From the NCBI GenBank assembly GCA_040357565.1, contig JBDODJ010000167.1: 23,794 nucleotides of DNA. One strand, written 5' to 3'. The position numbers and the translations under genes were made by a program. This DNA comes from Cercozoa sp. M6MM (Eukaryota > Endomyxa: Ascetosporea). Of this stretch, positions 1-9,700 are shown in pieces. Positions within the stretch are counted from its first letter, which is position 1. The number at the start of each line of letters is the position of its first letter. The notes beneath the pieces were generated by a model. The model was not told where the DNA came from and searched no databases. It saw only the letters and a program-made list of their open reading frames with translations.

Positions 1-31
<31 letters not shown>

Positions 32-44
32 CACACACACACAC
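1..44. repeat. (AC)n microsatellite at the left edge
   Basis: Dinucleotide AC repeat with one G interruption near position 25. The same repeat in the same orientation closes the window at its right end. If the minus-strand exon proposed at 50-105 is real, this tract is a (GT)n run just inside its first intron. Confidence 0.97.
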
Positions 45-49
45 CGTAC

Positions 50-105
50 CTGTAGTCTAAAAATCTGTTGGCAGAGACAGGGACTGCGGTGCGTGGCAGC
101 TGCAT
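50..105 (-). CDS. Possible first coding exon of a truncated minus-strand gene
   Basis: On the minus strand an ATG at 105 opens 18 complete codons (beginning MQLPRTAVPVS) and ends in phase 2 at a GT donor, ACTACAG/gtacgg. The putative intron then runs into the (GT)n repeat and off the window. Support is only a start codon, a short open frame and a donor of the kind used elsewhere here. It would also be the next partner in the strand alternation, divergent from the gene at 338. The peptide is too short to recognise, and chance is a real alternative. Confidence 0.3.
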
Positions 106-337
106 TGTAATTGCACGAAGAACCCACAAAAACAATCTTGAAATCATCAAACTTGTCGAGATTTATCAATAAATATTATATTGGGCGGGCTGACCGCTCG
201 ATGTACCATCTTCGACTGGGAGACGACCACTTTTCTCTGCCAGCCGTTTCAAAGTCCATCCGGACAAACACATAAATCCTGTGCAGTTGAGGCCTTTCTG
301 AAGCTCTTAACTTGCGCACAGACGTGCTTAAACACTC
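106..337. promoter_or_regulatory. Upstream region of the F-BAR/RGS gene
   Basis: No exon is recognised here. An AT-rich stretch at about 165-185 stands out against GC-rich surroundings and could be a promoter element for the plus-strand gene at 338, or for a divergent minus gene. It also contains AATAAA on the plus strand, so it could instead mark the 3' end of something to the left. Confidence 0.3.
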
Positions 338-3300
338 ATGCAGCTGCGGATTGATCCAGAAGCTTCGCGTGAGCGTCGTGTGGTGCGTTTTTTCGCCCTT
401 TTGTGTCCCTGTGCTGCTTTTGTGTGCGATCAGATTTGTGTATTTTTGGTCGCGACTGTAGGCCAGCGAGTCGCGCGATGAGGACGTACTGCGCTTTTGA
501 TGTCTCTGATTTGTGTTTTGGTGCAACTCTTTGTGTGGACAGACCGACGCCGAGGACAGCGAGTTGACTCGCGAGTTCGTGCGGCCCACGGTGGCTACGC
601 GGCTCTCTGTGGTGCTTACCCCCCTTTTTACCCTTTACCTTCCTCACACCTTGAACTGTTTATCCCCTTTCACTGTTTGCCCTGTACCCTTTGACTGGAC
701 ACAGAAGAAGAAAAAGGACCTACCGCCCGGCATTCAGTTGCGTCTGCGCAAGCGGCGCGAGCTGCGTCAACGTATTTCACCATTTTTACCTCCTTACCTT
801 TTTTACTCGTGTATCCTCGTTACCTCTTATACTCGTTTTACCCGCTTTACCCATTCACCCCCCCCCTACCCCTTTGCCGAGCAGAGCGCGTGCGGCAGAG
901 CATGGACCTGATGGCTGAGATGGGCAGCAAGCAACTGCGCTCGCTCCAGTTGGATACTTCGGCAGCGTTGCAGCAGGTTCCCTTTTTACCCCCCTCTTTA
1001 CCCCTTTTACCCCCTCTTTACCTCTTTTACCCCCTCCATTTTATTCCTGTTTCCTTTACCCCATTTACCTCCCCCCACAGACACCAAGGCAGAAGAAGCC
1101 GTCAACACCACTGGTTTTGCGAATGCTCAAGGTGAGATCGAACACGTGCCAAGGGGACTGAGAGGACACGTGCCAACTGGGGATGCACGTGCCAAGTGTC
1201 TATCTGTGTGGACTAACTTGTTGTTCCTGCAGTCGCATCCGGTTCCGCCGCTGCCGTCGTCGCCGGGACGACAGGTACTTTGGGCTGACTTTACCCCCCC
1301 CTATCCCGATTTACCCCTTTGTACCTCTTGTACCCCTTTCCAGCCATTGTACCCCTTACCCATTTACTCCCTTTACCCCCTCCCCCGTTACCCTCCCCCA
1401 GTTGGCACCGCCGTCGCCAAGTGTGGTGGCGCCGCCGCCGCCGCTGACGCCGTCACCGTCAGTGGCACCGTCAGTGGCACCGTCATCGGTGGCACGATCA
1501 TCGGTGGCGCGATCATCGGTATCAGTGGCACCGTCGTCGGTGGCACCGTCGATGACGCCGCAGTCGAGTGTCGGATCGTCGTCCTCGGATTACGACGAGG
1601 ACAAGTACCACTTCGGGTGCGTTGTCTGCCTGCCCCTTAATTACTACTCGTACTGTACATGGTCCAATTTGTGTACATTTCGGTACATTTGTACTGTGGA
1701 CTCAGGTGTCTGTCGCACCAGTTCGCACTGACGTGTCAGTACACGCGGCGCGACGTCAAGCTGGCCGACATCATGACCGGCTTCTTCGACGAGTACGCCT
1801 CGCTGTCGGTGAGGAGTTTCCTACTTTTCCCATCACTTCACCCTTACCCCCCTCCCCCGCAGGGAATGTATGCCGACGCGGTGGGCAAACTGGTGGCGCG
1901 AACGACGTCGCAGTTGACTCAGTTGTGCGTTTTACCCCTCTTACCCTGTGACCCCTATTACCCCCCCCCCCTGATAGGTACGAAGCGCGGCCATTTGTGG
2001 AGGCGTCGCTGCTGAACGACGAGGCCGAGGAGGCAGCGCACGGAGGGTCGCCGTCGCCGACGCACAAGGGACGTCTGCGCGGGCCGTCGCCGGCGCTGTT
2101 GCAGATGAACGACTTCTGGGAGTCCTCGTTGGTGGCGCTGCGCATCATTGAGCACATCTCGCAGGTAGTTTAGTCCACTGTTGACCCTCCTGTTTACCCC
2201 CTGTTTACCTCCCTGCTTACCCCCTACTCACCACCTGTTGACCCCTCCTGTTGACCCCTGTAGTCGTACAAGACGCTGGGAGGCACGCTGTCGCACACGG
2301 TGCACGAGCACGGCAACACGCAGGGCGAGCACGGCGCCGCACTGGTGCCCAACCAGCAGCGCAGCAAGGCCACTGTGCGCTCACTCATTGCTGAGGCCGA
2401 GCGGAAACGCAAGAAGGCTACACAGGTACACCCTTAATGTTGTCAAACACAAGGACTGTCTGTACCTGTGTATAACTGGACTGCTGAATGGACAGGCACT
2501 AGCGAAACTGTTTCCGAAACAGACGCGCGAGATGCGGCGTCGTTTTTTGTTGGCGGCGGCCGATGCGCAACGGCAACTGCGGCAGCGGTGTGTTTTGGGG
2601 GGCGGCGGGGGGCTTGTACCCTCTTTTACCCCCCCCCCCCCCGTAGTGACGACAAGGACGAAGCCGGCGGCAGTCTGCTCGACGCGGCCGAACGCGCTGA
2701 TCGCGATGCCGTGCACGCGCTGCGCAAGTAATACGTTCACCTGCCTTCACTCCTCCCTCCGCCTGTTACCCCTTACTCTCTTGCAGGTTCTACGCACAGC
2801 AGCCGGCGCGTCTGCGACGCCGTGCGCGCGAGGCCGTTCAGAAATACGAACGCTCACTGGAGGCACTCCGACGGTACCTGTGAACTGTGTCCAGTGACTT
2901 TAGTTTCTACCACAGAGTGTCTGTCTGCACAGTGCCGAGAAGTCACACCAGTTGACCACTCTGGATCGATTGCGACGCCTGCAATCGCACGATGAGCTGC
3001 ATTTGCGCGGTCTCCATAGGTAACGATCACAGCAGTGATTTGGTGCCACTTTTGTATATTGTCTGTTTTAGTGCCTTGAACGCCTTTGTTTCTGCCCATC
3101 GAGAGCAAGGCGACGAGGTGCAACGCCTGCTCGAGTCGCTTTCGACTCTTACGGGAGATCTCGATGTAACTTGATGCTGCCTGTTGTGGGTTTTGGTTGC
3201 TGCACTGTAGCGCATACACATATATTTGGATAGGCCAGGAGAGACATGCGAGCCTTTGTTGTCAGTGTACCATGCCCTTAACGTTTTGTGTTATTAGTCC

Positions 3301-4838
3301 GAATACACAAACCCGGTTTTTTTTGGCAGGTGATTGAAGCACATGGCAGCGCGCCCGAGTTCGTACCAACGCCGCATGGACTGTCTTTCACTTCACAGCA
3401 CCTGCGGGAGCTGTCACTAGGGTTTTCCAAGTCCTACTTGCCGCGTTTGTGATCAGTTGTATTTTGGGGTTTTGTTGCCACAGAGAAGAGGAGTTCGAGC
3501 GGCAACTTGACAGCTCTGAGCGCATGTTGTGCAACACACTCACGGTATGTGTCGTTTTTCTTATTTGGTAGCTGTTGGCAGCTGTTGGACCGTATGTTTG
3601 TTTTTTTCTGTCCTGCAGGCTCTGCCGTCGTGTGCTGATCTTACCGAGGAACAGGTAGCCATGTCCTGCTTGGTCTCTTTGTGGGAGTACAAACACGAGT
3701 TGTCCCTGTGTGCAGATTCGCGAGTTGGTGCGCGATGTGCCGCCGCCCGAACTGGACCAGGTGCTGCAAGACAAGGACCTGTGCGCCGGCTTCTCGCTCT
3801 TCCTGGCGTAGGCTTTTGTTAAGGGGGGGTGGTTTCTATGGCTAAGGGTGCTGGTCGAGGTAAGGGTGTTGGACTGTGTGTGCACAGGCGAAGTCTGTGC
3901 TCAGAGAATCTCACGGCATACGAGAAAATGATCGCGTTCGAACAGGACGATCATCGGTATTTTTTTGGCACTGGAGGTGGTAAAGGAAGGTCAGAGTGGG
4001 GATAGGTGTACGATGGCAACTGTGTAGCAACTGGGAGGAGTGGCTCGTGGTGGGTGCGCCCACCAAGAGCATGCAGGTGTCAGGAGGCATGCCTGTCAAC
4101 ACGACGATCGACGACGCGACCGAACTGACGTCGCTTGTGTTTGGCGACAGCGCTGGCGACTCAGGCGACAGCAAGACTACCAACGAGGTATTACCCCTCT
4201 CTTCCCCCCCCCCCACACACCCCCCCCACCCCCCTTTATCCCTTTACCCCTTTACCCCGACAGCGACAGCCGCGACGCAGTATTTTCGGGCGACTGCAGC
4301 GTGACAAGGACAGCGGTGACAGGGACAGGGACAGTGGCGCCAACAAGAGCAACCGCAGTCTGCCGTCCGCGTGGACGCAGAAGGCTCCGTCACGCAGCGA
4401 GTCCATGGTAGCATGTTACCCTCTTTACCCCTACCCCTTTACCCTCCGTCCTCGCAGGTGGCGCTGCCTACACTGACGCAGCTGCGCGTGCGATTTGCGA
4501 ATCACATCTGGCAGGTGCACCTGTCGGAGGAGGCGCCGCACTGCGTCAACCTGCCGTACCAGGTGGTGCAGGACGTGCGTGCTGCACTCGACACGTACGA
4601 GGGCAAACACACCGACCTCTTCCGCGACTGCAAGGCCGAACTGTACGATCTCATGGTGCGTTTGTCCTCTTCCCCTACCCCTATCCTTTATACCCTGTCC
4701 TTTACCTTTACCCCTACCCCCCCCCAGAGACGCGACTCGTTGCGACGCTTCCTAGAGTCGCGCGAGTACGTCAATGCGTTGTCGACGCGCATGCTGACGA
4801 CGACAGGCAACACCTCATCGGCGTCCGAGTCCCCTTGA
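338..4838 (+). CDS. F-BAR-like / RGS-domain protein (26 exons, about 839 aa)
   Basis: Probably a membrane-curvature and heterotrimeric G-protein signalling protein. Exons: 338-382, 462-485, 543-608, 705-771, 885-976, 1081-1131, 1233-1274, 1402-1616, 1706-1808, 1863-1924, 1978-2164, 2264-2425, 2496-2587, 2647-2727, 2787-2873, 2933-3019, 3072-3165, 3330-3421, 3484-3544, 3619-3654, 3716-3807, 3888-3956, 4028-4187, 4264-4407, 4458-4655, 4728-4838; all phases agree. Residues 1-200 are charged, then Pro/Ser/Ala-rich and probably disordered. About 200-570 is helical with an FCH-like start (FFDEYASLSGMYADAVGKL) and long R/Q/E helices ending like an F-BAR tail. About 571-830 is an RGS domain: GFSLFLARSLCSENLTAYEK, then VNLPYQVV, then ELYDLMRRDSLRRFLESREY. 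An insert of about 95 residues splits it. The start is the first ATG after an in-frame stop. The exon 3 donor (608 or 611) and the first exons are the least certain parts. RGS call strong, F-BAR moderate. Confidence 0.8.
980..1050 (+). repeat. TTTACCCC-type C/T-rich intronic array
   Basis: Intron 5 of the F-BAR/RGS gene is almost wholly degenerate repeats of TTTACCCC and CTTTACCCC, serving as an oversized polypyrimidine tract. The same motif recurs in many introns of this gene and in the later introns of the carboxypeptidase gene. The complementary strand has several G-runs of four or more separated by TAAA-type loops. Confidence 0.85.
1303..1400 (+). repeat. TTTACCCC-type intronic array, second example
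   Basis: Intron 7 of the F-BAR/RGS gene carries the same degenerate pyrimidine repeat with TTTACC and TGTACC variants, ending in a CCCCCAG acceptor. Confidence 0.8.
1420..1565 (+). repeat. Coding minisatellite (GTGGCACCGTCA-like units)
   Basis: Within exon 8 of the F-BAR/RGS gene, imperfect 12-15 nt units built from GTGGCACCGTC and GTGGCACGATC follow one another. They encode alternating SVAPS and SVARS residues in a low-complexity linker before the F-BAR-like region. The unit length keeps the frame, so copy number could vary without breaking the protein. Confidence 0.8.
2588..2646 (+). other. Short intron with matching G-run and C-run
   Basis: This 59-nt intron has a G6-CGGC-G6-like block just after the donor and a run of 14 C just before the acceptor. 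The two could pair in the transcript and bring the splice sites together. Confidence 0.6.
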
Positions 4839-5136
4839 GCTGTGTGTGTGCGTCACCTCCCCGTCCCCGCCTTATTCTCTCGGTCGCTCCCGTCCGTCCC
4901 GATGGTTTGGTCTGTCAGTTCGTCGCATAGCGTGTCCACTCTTATCTTGCCTTGCCCTTCCTCGCTCGCCGGCCTCATCGTGATCATTTGCTAGAGGTAG
5001 AGCTTGACCCGTCTAAGTCGCGGTGGGCATTCAATTTAATGCAACCTTTATTGGTACAAAAAGTAATTTTACGTAACCGACATGCATACAGTAGTAGTAG
5101 ACGGGAACCCGGCATGAGGGAAAGATGGAAGGTCGG
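4839..5136. terminator. Convergent 3' intergenic region of genes 1 and 2
   Basis: Tail-to-tail gap of 298 bp. On the minus strand an AATAAA hexamer (plus 5047-5052) lies about 85 nt past the stop of the EF-hand gene and is a good polyadenylation signal. No clear AATAAA is seen for the plus-strand gene. No further coding exon is recognised. Confidence 0.55.
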
Positions 5137-5772
5137 TCAGTGCAGGCCAGAGAAAGTGCGCACGGAGTGATCGACGACCTTCATGAACTCCTGGGCCTCC
5201 TCGTTGTTCTCGGCAAAAGTGAGCCACTCCTGAAGCGTGATGAAGTTGTCGGCGTTCTGGTCGGCGTAGTCGAACACCATGAGTGCCTTGTCGCGCGCCA
5301 CTTGTCTGCACACAGTCTCTCTTATGGACTCCCTGTAACCTTTACTTAGGACCCTCTACCTGATGGTGCTGGACTCGACGTTCGGGTACTGCTGCTTGAG
5401 CACGCTGGCGATGATGTTCTCAAGCTCGAAGAGCGTGACCTTCTGGTCGCCGTTGCGGTCGAAGATGCGGAAGGCCATCTCGGCCTTGGTGCGCACGTCG
5501 GCCGACGACTTGCTGGCCAGCGTGATGACGTACTCGCGGAAGTCGACGCGGCCGTCGTTGTCCTTGTCGAACACGCGCCACCACAGCTCGGCCAGCTCGC
5601 TCGTCAGACCGGCATCGGCCAGCACCTGCAAGAAACGCTCATGGTCAATGTAGCCCGTGCCGGACACGCTGTTGAACATCTCCATCATGGCCGACAGGCG
5701 CTCCGACGTGATGTCCGTCTGGTGCGACAGATCGTCCAGGTCCGTCCGCGTCTTGCCCAGTCGGTTGCCCAT
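5137..5772 (-). CDS. EF-hand calcium sensor, calcineurin-B / NCS type (2 exons, 193 aa)
   Basis: A small calcium-binding regulator, expected to switch a membrane enzyme or phosphatase on calcium binding. Exons on the minus strand are 5772-5360 and 5305-5137, joined in phase 2 (ATCAG/gtagag, then gtgtgcag/ACAAG). The N-terminus MGNRLGK has Gly2 and basic residues suited to N-myristoylation. Four EF-hand positions are visible: a degenerate one at about 34-45, a canonical loop at 69-80 (DKDNDGRVDFRE), one at 105-116 (DRNGDQKVTLFE, Gly replaced at loop position 6), and one at 153-164 (DQNADNFITLQE). The length of 193 aa fits calcineurin B and neuronal calcium sensors (about 170-195). I cannot choose between these subfamilies. 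It is convergent with the upstream gene and divergent from the peptidase gene. Confidence 0.9.
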
Positions 5773-6099
5773 CGCTTTGTTTCACTGAAATTTTGCTTCC
5801 TGCACAGTTTCGTTTTCCCAAACGATCGTTGTGCAAAACGGAGAAAACCGAGAACGAGAGGAAAGCAAAACCTATTGACGGTTGCACCTAGCGTCAAATA
5901 GACGAGTACTATAGCGTAGTAGCACGTGTGCGTCACCGGTGCTGTCGATCTTTGGCGTTGGGCGTCACAGCTGTTCTGTAGCCACCCATCGAACCGGAGC
6001 AGCTCTCGAGTGCCACGCTTCTGGCTTTTTCGCTTCCTGACCGCAACTGTAGTCGCTGAGCACGATTGTGCCGCATCCAGGAGGCAGTGCGAAACCACA
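5773..6099. promoter_or_regulatory. Divergent intergenic region, EF-hand gene / peptidase gene
   Basis: A 327-bp head-to-head gap. No exon is recognised and no clear TATA box is seen. Both 5' UTRs and a shared promoter are expected here by position alone. Confidence 0.5.
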
Positions 6100-8572
6100 A
6101 TGAAGTTGGTAATCTCGCACTTTGCCCGTTTCATCCGCACAGTATTATTTGGGTGGTTAAAAGAGTACACTGAAATGCGCTCTTTAGTTACCGTGGCTTA
6201 CCATCGGCTCCTTGGCCGTTAGCGCTTTCGCTACGTCATTTGATGTCGATCTGCAACGAACGCTCGAAGACGTCAAGTCAGTTTGCAGTTCACAGAATTC
6301 TTGGGGGTTGTTTGGAATCGCTTGCTTGCGCAGGTCAATGGAGGAGACGACTCAGAAGCTGGCGACTTCCATCCTGTCGGGCCACTCGAAGGGTGATGCC
6401 TACGAGCGTCTGAAGCTCATGACGAACCGAGGCCGTACCTCTTCTTTTGTACTATTTTAAATTCCAGGTGCATCTTCTCTTTCGTACAGCTCGCATGGGC
6501 AACTCCAAGAACCTCGCCGACACCATCGAGCACGCTGTTAACAGAATGCGCCGCGAGGTATTTTGTGGCTATTGCTCGTTTCTTGTTGCTTTTCAGTGTA
6601 TGAAACCAAACACGTCCGTTGTCTACTCACACAGGGTCTGTTCGACAATGTGTGGACAATGGAAGTGAACGATGTGCCGAACTGGACCCGCGGTGATATT
6701 CGGTATTTTCAGTTTATTTGTGTTTTGTTTTTCTGCCGAACTGACGTGACGGGGGCATGTACGCACACAGTGCCGAAATCGTGACACCGAATGGCCGAAC
6801 GGCAGAGCTGGACGTGATCGCGATTGGCGGCAGTGATCCCACGCCGTCTGGCGGCATCACGTACTGTCTCTCATTATGATTGGTGAACTGATTCACATAA
6901 ATGACTTCTTGTTGCACAGGGCCAAGGTCGTGCACGTGTCCGACTTTGAGGAACTCGAGGTGCCTAGTGACTCGTTGGGTCTCTAAAGTATTTAGTGCTC
7001 ACACGTGTGCACACAGAGGAAGGGCGCCAAGGGCGAACTCGAGGGCGCCATCGTGTTTGTGAACCACCAGTGCGACTGGCTGAACCGTCCGGTCACGTGC
7101 TACTCGGACACGACAGGCTTCCGTCGCAACGCTGCTGTACACACTCCTTAAGGGAGTGCTGGCAGAAATAACTAAGGGCGTGCGTAGGCCAAGGCAGCTC
7201 CGCATGGCGCCGTGGCGGCTTTGGTGCGTTCGTCGGGCTTCAACGACGACCTGCCGCACACGGGCTCGCTGTACTACGTCGACGGTGTGCCGCGCATCCG
7301 TACCACTGTCCCTTTTCTGACCCCCTTTACCCCCTTCTTTACCACCTCCGCCCCCCAAATGGTACAGCCTCGGCGGCACTGTCGAACCCGTCGGCCGACC
7401 TGTTGGAGTCGATCCTCTTCGATGCTGACACTGCCTACAATGTGTGTCCTTACCCCCCTACTCCCCACCCCTCTATTTCCTTCCTGTTAAATTTTTTTAC
7501 CCCAGGGTGGAAAGACGGTGCACCTGCGCATGACGGCCACCAACAACGGCGTTCTAAAGCCCCCCCCCCTTACTTGCACCTTTTACCCCCCCCCCCTTTT
7601 GTTCCACACAACTTTTTTTACCTCCACCTCTTTTGTCCCCTTACTCCTTTACCCCCCCCCCCCCAGTGTGGCGGAGATCAAGGGCGAGACTGACGAAATC
7701 GTCGTTTTTGGCGGCCACATCGACTCGTGGGACGTTGGCATGGGCGCACAGGATGATGCGGTATTTGCCCTACCCCCTACCCCGTTACCCTCTTGCCTTG
7801 ATTGTTTCGACAGGGTGGTTTCGCAATCTCGTGGGCTGCCCTAGCTGCTATCGCTCGAGGTATGGCACTTTGCCCCTTCCCCCGACCCCCTTACCCCCCC
7901 CATGTAGAGAACCTGCGACCAAAGCGTACGTTGCGACTGGTGGGTTGGACGAGCGAGGAGATGGGCAACGCGCCTGGTGGCCGTGCCTACCGTACATCTT
8001 TATCATACTTCCTTACTCCCTTCCCCTTTACCCTCTTCCCGGTGGTAGGTGACTACATCAAGAGTGCCGGCGAGTTGCAGAAGCACGTGCTGGCCATGGA
8101 GAGCGACGGCGGTGTTCGTGGTAGCTTTACTGTTTTCTTACCTCCCCCTCTTACCCCTCCTGATAGAACCTCGTGGAATTGAGTTCTCGGGGCACGCGGA
8201 GCACGCGAGGAGTTTCCCGGTGATGCGCGCCGTGTCGCAGCTGCTATCGCAGGCGCCGCTGTCGCTGCCGCACGCGCTCAAAGCTGACGGACATGGAGTC
8301 GACATCGACCCTATCACAAAGCTCGGTGTGCCAGCCCTCTCGCTGTGGAACGACCGGCGCACCTACTTCAAGTGGCACCACACCGAGATGGACACCATCC
8401 AGCACACTGGCATGAATGCCGACGAGATGGACCGCTGCACTGCCGTCTGGTACAACATTTACTATGATGTGTCTCTACTCAGGTACAAATGGACAACACC
8501 TTGGACAGGGCTGTGACGGCCTACGCCGTTGCCAACCTGGAAGAGTCGCTGCCGCGTGTGATCGAGGTTTAA
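6100..8572 (+). CDS. CPQ: Carboxypeptidase Q-like M28 metallopeptidase (17 exons, about 484 aa)
   Basis: Secreted or lysosomal zinc di-/carboxypeptidase of family M28 (plasma glutamate carboxypeptidase type). Exons: 6100-6108, 6188-6276, 6334-6434, 6490-6557, 6635-6702, 6771-6860, 6920-6959, 7017-7136, 7188-7299, 7368-7441, 7506-7550, about 7668-7760, 7814-7859, 7908-7991, 8049-8117, 8167-8449, 8509-8572. Splicing the 9-nt first exon gives the signal peptide MKLLPWLTIGSLAVSAFA. Family motifs follow in order: PRMGNSKNLADTIE, the PA-like region, then zinc and catalytic sites GGHIDSWD (His about 289), QDDAGG (Asp), WTSEEMGN (Glu about 335/336), MESDGG (Asp) and FKWHHTEMD (His), and the C-terminus AVTAYAVANLEESLPR. 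Length matches human CPQ (472 aa). The exon 11/12 junction is anomalous (see findings). Family call very strong. Confidence 0.93.
7551..7667 (+). other. Intron with an anomalous donor in the peptidase gene
   Basis: The only GT near the end of exon 11 (GGC/gttcta) is in phase 0. The frame that keeps the conserved VAEIKG segment after the CCCCAG acceptor needs phase 2. A canonical solution uses a later acceptor (GGCGGAG/ATC, exon from 7677) and loses three conserved residues. Otherwise this is a noncanonical splice or a base error in the homopolymer-rich stretch. Confidence 0.6.
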
Positions 8573-8630
8573 GCATCCTCGCAGGCTTGCGTCATTGCTT
8601 GTGCTCTCGCGTGAGCAAATTAGATGTTAG
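8573..8630. other. Very short convergent gap between peptidase and SYS1 genes
   Basis: If the SYS1 frame runs to its last in-frame stop, only 58 bp separate the two stop codons, so the 3' UTRs must overlap on opposite strands. No AATAAA is evident in the gap. Confidence 0.5.
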
Positions 8631-9511
8631 TTATGGTACTGTGTATACGTCAAAATTATCCTGGACCGAATTAAACTGCAAAGCACTAGGCAGGGTCGCC
8701 AAGAAGCGGCAGAATTTCGTGTGCCTTGCTTGTTTCGCGCGGCGTGCTGCCCTTGCTGGTGACTGCAAAACCAATCTAAAAATTTTTTGCCTCAAGGGCG
8801 ATGACTGAAAAAAGCAGAACTGACGCAGAGCAAGCCTCCTCCTGAGTGTTCGTGCTTGTTTCTGAAGCGCCTGCTTGGCGGACTGAAACACTGAAAGGTT
8901 GCCGGCCGATGGTTGCGTGCTCGGAGTCGGCGCCGAAGACGAGAAGAGCACGCTGCTGCTTACGGCGTTGATCTCGCGCTTGCGGCACTGCAGCTCGCTC
9001 AGTGTCACCAGCACGGCGCATTGCGAGATCTAATGCCAAATCAACCGTCACTAGGTTCTAGAACCACGAAATTTAAACAACTGAACACAAAGTGTCAATC
9101 AACTGAACAAACCAGATGGGTATTACCGTTCCAAGCCACCAGCCAGACCTCCGTGGCAAACCGTAGTTAGCGCACACCAGCACCAAATGAAAGCTACAGC
9201 ACCTATGCATCATTTTCTGCTCTCAAAGTAGAAACAACGGAACAGTACAAGTAGGTGGTCGCGACGTAGTCCAACACGCGGCGACTCTTGTGCACAATTT
9301 CGCCGTTGAGCCAGACGAGCACCGGCAGTGCAAGCCATTGCCACCACACGGCAGTCTGCCCGTCCAGTAACGCTCCTTCCTCCGATGACAGCACCGACAG
9401 CAGCATCAGCAACCACCGGAACAACCACAGAGTCAGATAGAACAGCAACTGCAGCACTGCGATGCGAAGCAGCACCACCAGTGGCTGATCGTGCGACCTC
9501 CACTGCACCAT
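8631..9511 (-). CDS. SYS1: SYS1 homologue, Golgi multi-pass membrane protein (3 exons)
   Basis: SYS1 is a Golgi membrane protein that recruits the small GTPase ARFRP1/Arl3p to the trans-Golgi. Minus-strand exons: 9511-9249, 9193-9127 and 9029 to about 8631. Phase-consistent splicing (TACTT/gtactg with ctgtag/C) restores the family core: RRVLDYVATTYFFHLVLV, then YGLPRRSGWWLG, then a last helix and SELQCRKREINA. These align with the CLDF...FFHL...WW pattern of SYS1. Four hydrophobic segments lie at about 11-41, 53-69, 78-101 and 105-123, as the family expects. The Ser-rich tail after INA is not conserved. A gtaagc donor inside it means the true C-terminus could be reached by another splice, so the 8631 end is tentative. 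Full-frame length about 242 aa against about 150-200 in known members. Confidence 0.85.
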
Positions 9512-9700
9512 TTTAAGGTCTACCCCCGCTCACTACACTAAATAATACGTGACAGAGCGGGTTAGACCAATCACAGGAGTACAGAATCAGAATACCAAGG
9601 CAGTTTTTATCTTAAATTTTAATTACAGGAAATCCGGCGCTCTCTCGTGGGCACGGACAGCTGGCAGAGCAGAAGAACAGTGCAGACGCGTGCGATCGCT
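9512..9700. promoter_or_regulatory. Bidirectional promoter region, SYS1 / PPR gene
   Basis: Head-to-head gap of 189 bp, or 135 bp if the upstream ATG at 9647 is used. A CCAAT box is present at 9567-9571 on the plus strand. This is compatible with a shared promoter but is weak evidence by itself. Confidence 0.4.

Noticed and set aside
1..44. Direct repeats as a CRISPR array
   Set aside because: They are dinucleotide microsatellites without spacers, in a eukaryotic context.
980..1400. TTTACCCC repeats as interstitial telomere sequence
   Set aside because: The unit is not the common TTAGGG or TTTAGGG type, it is degenerate, and it lies strictly within introns on the sense strand, ending at splice acceptors.
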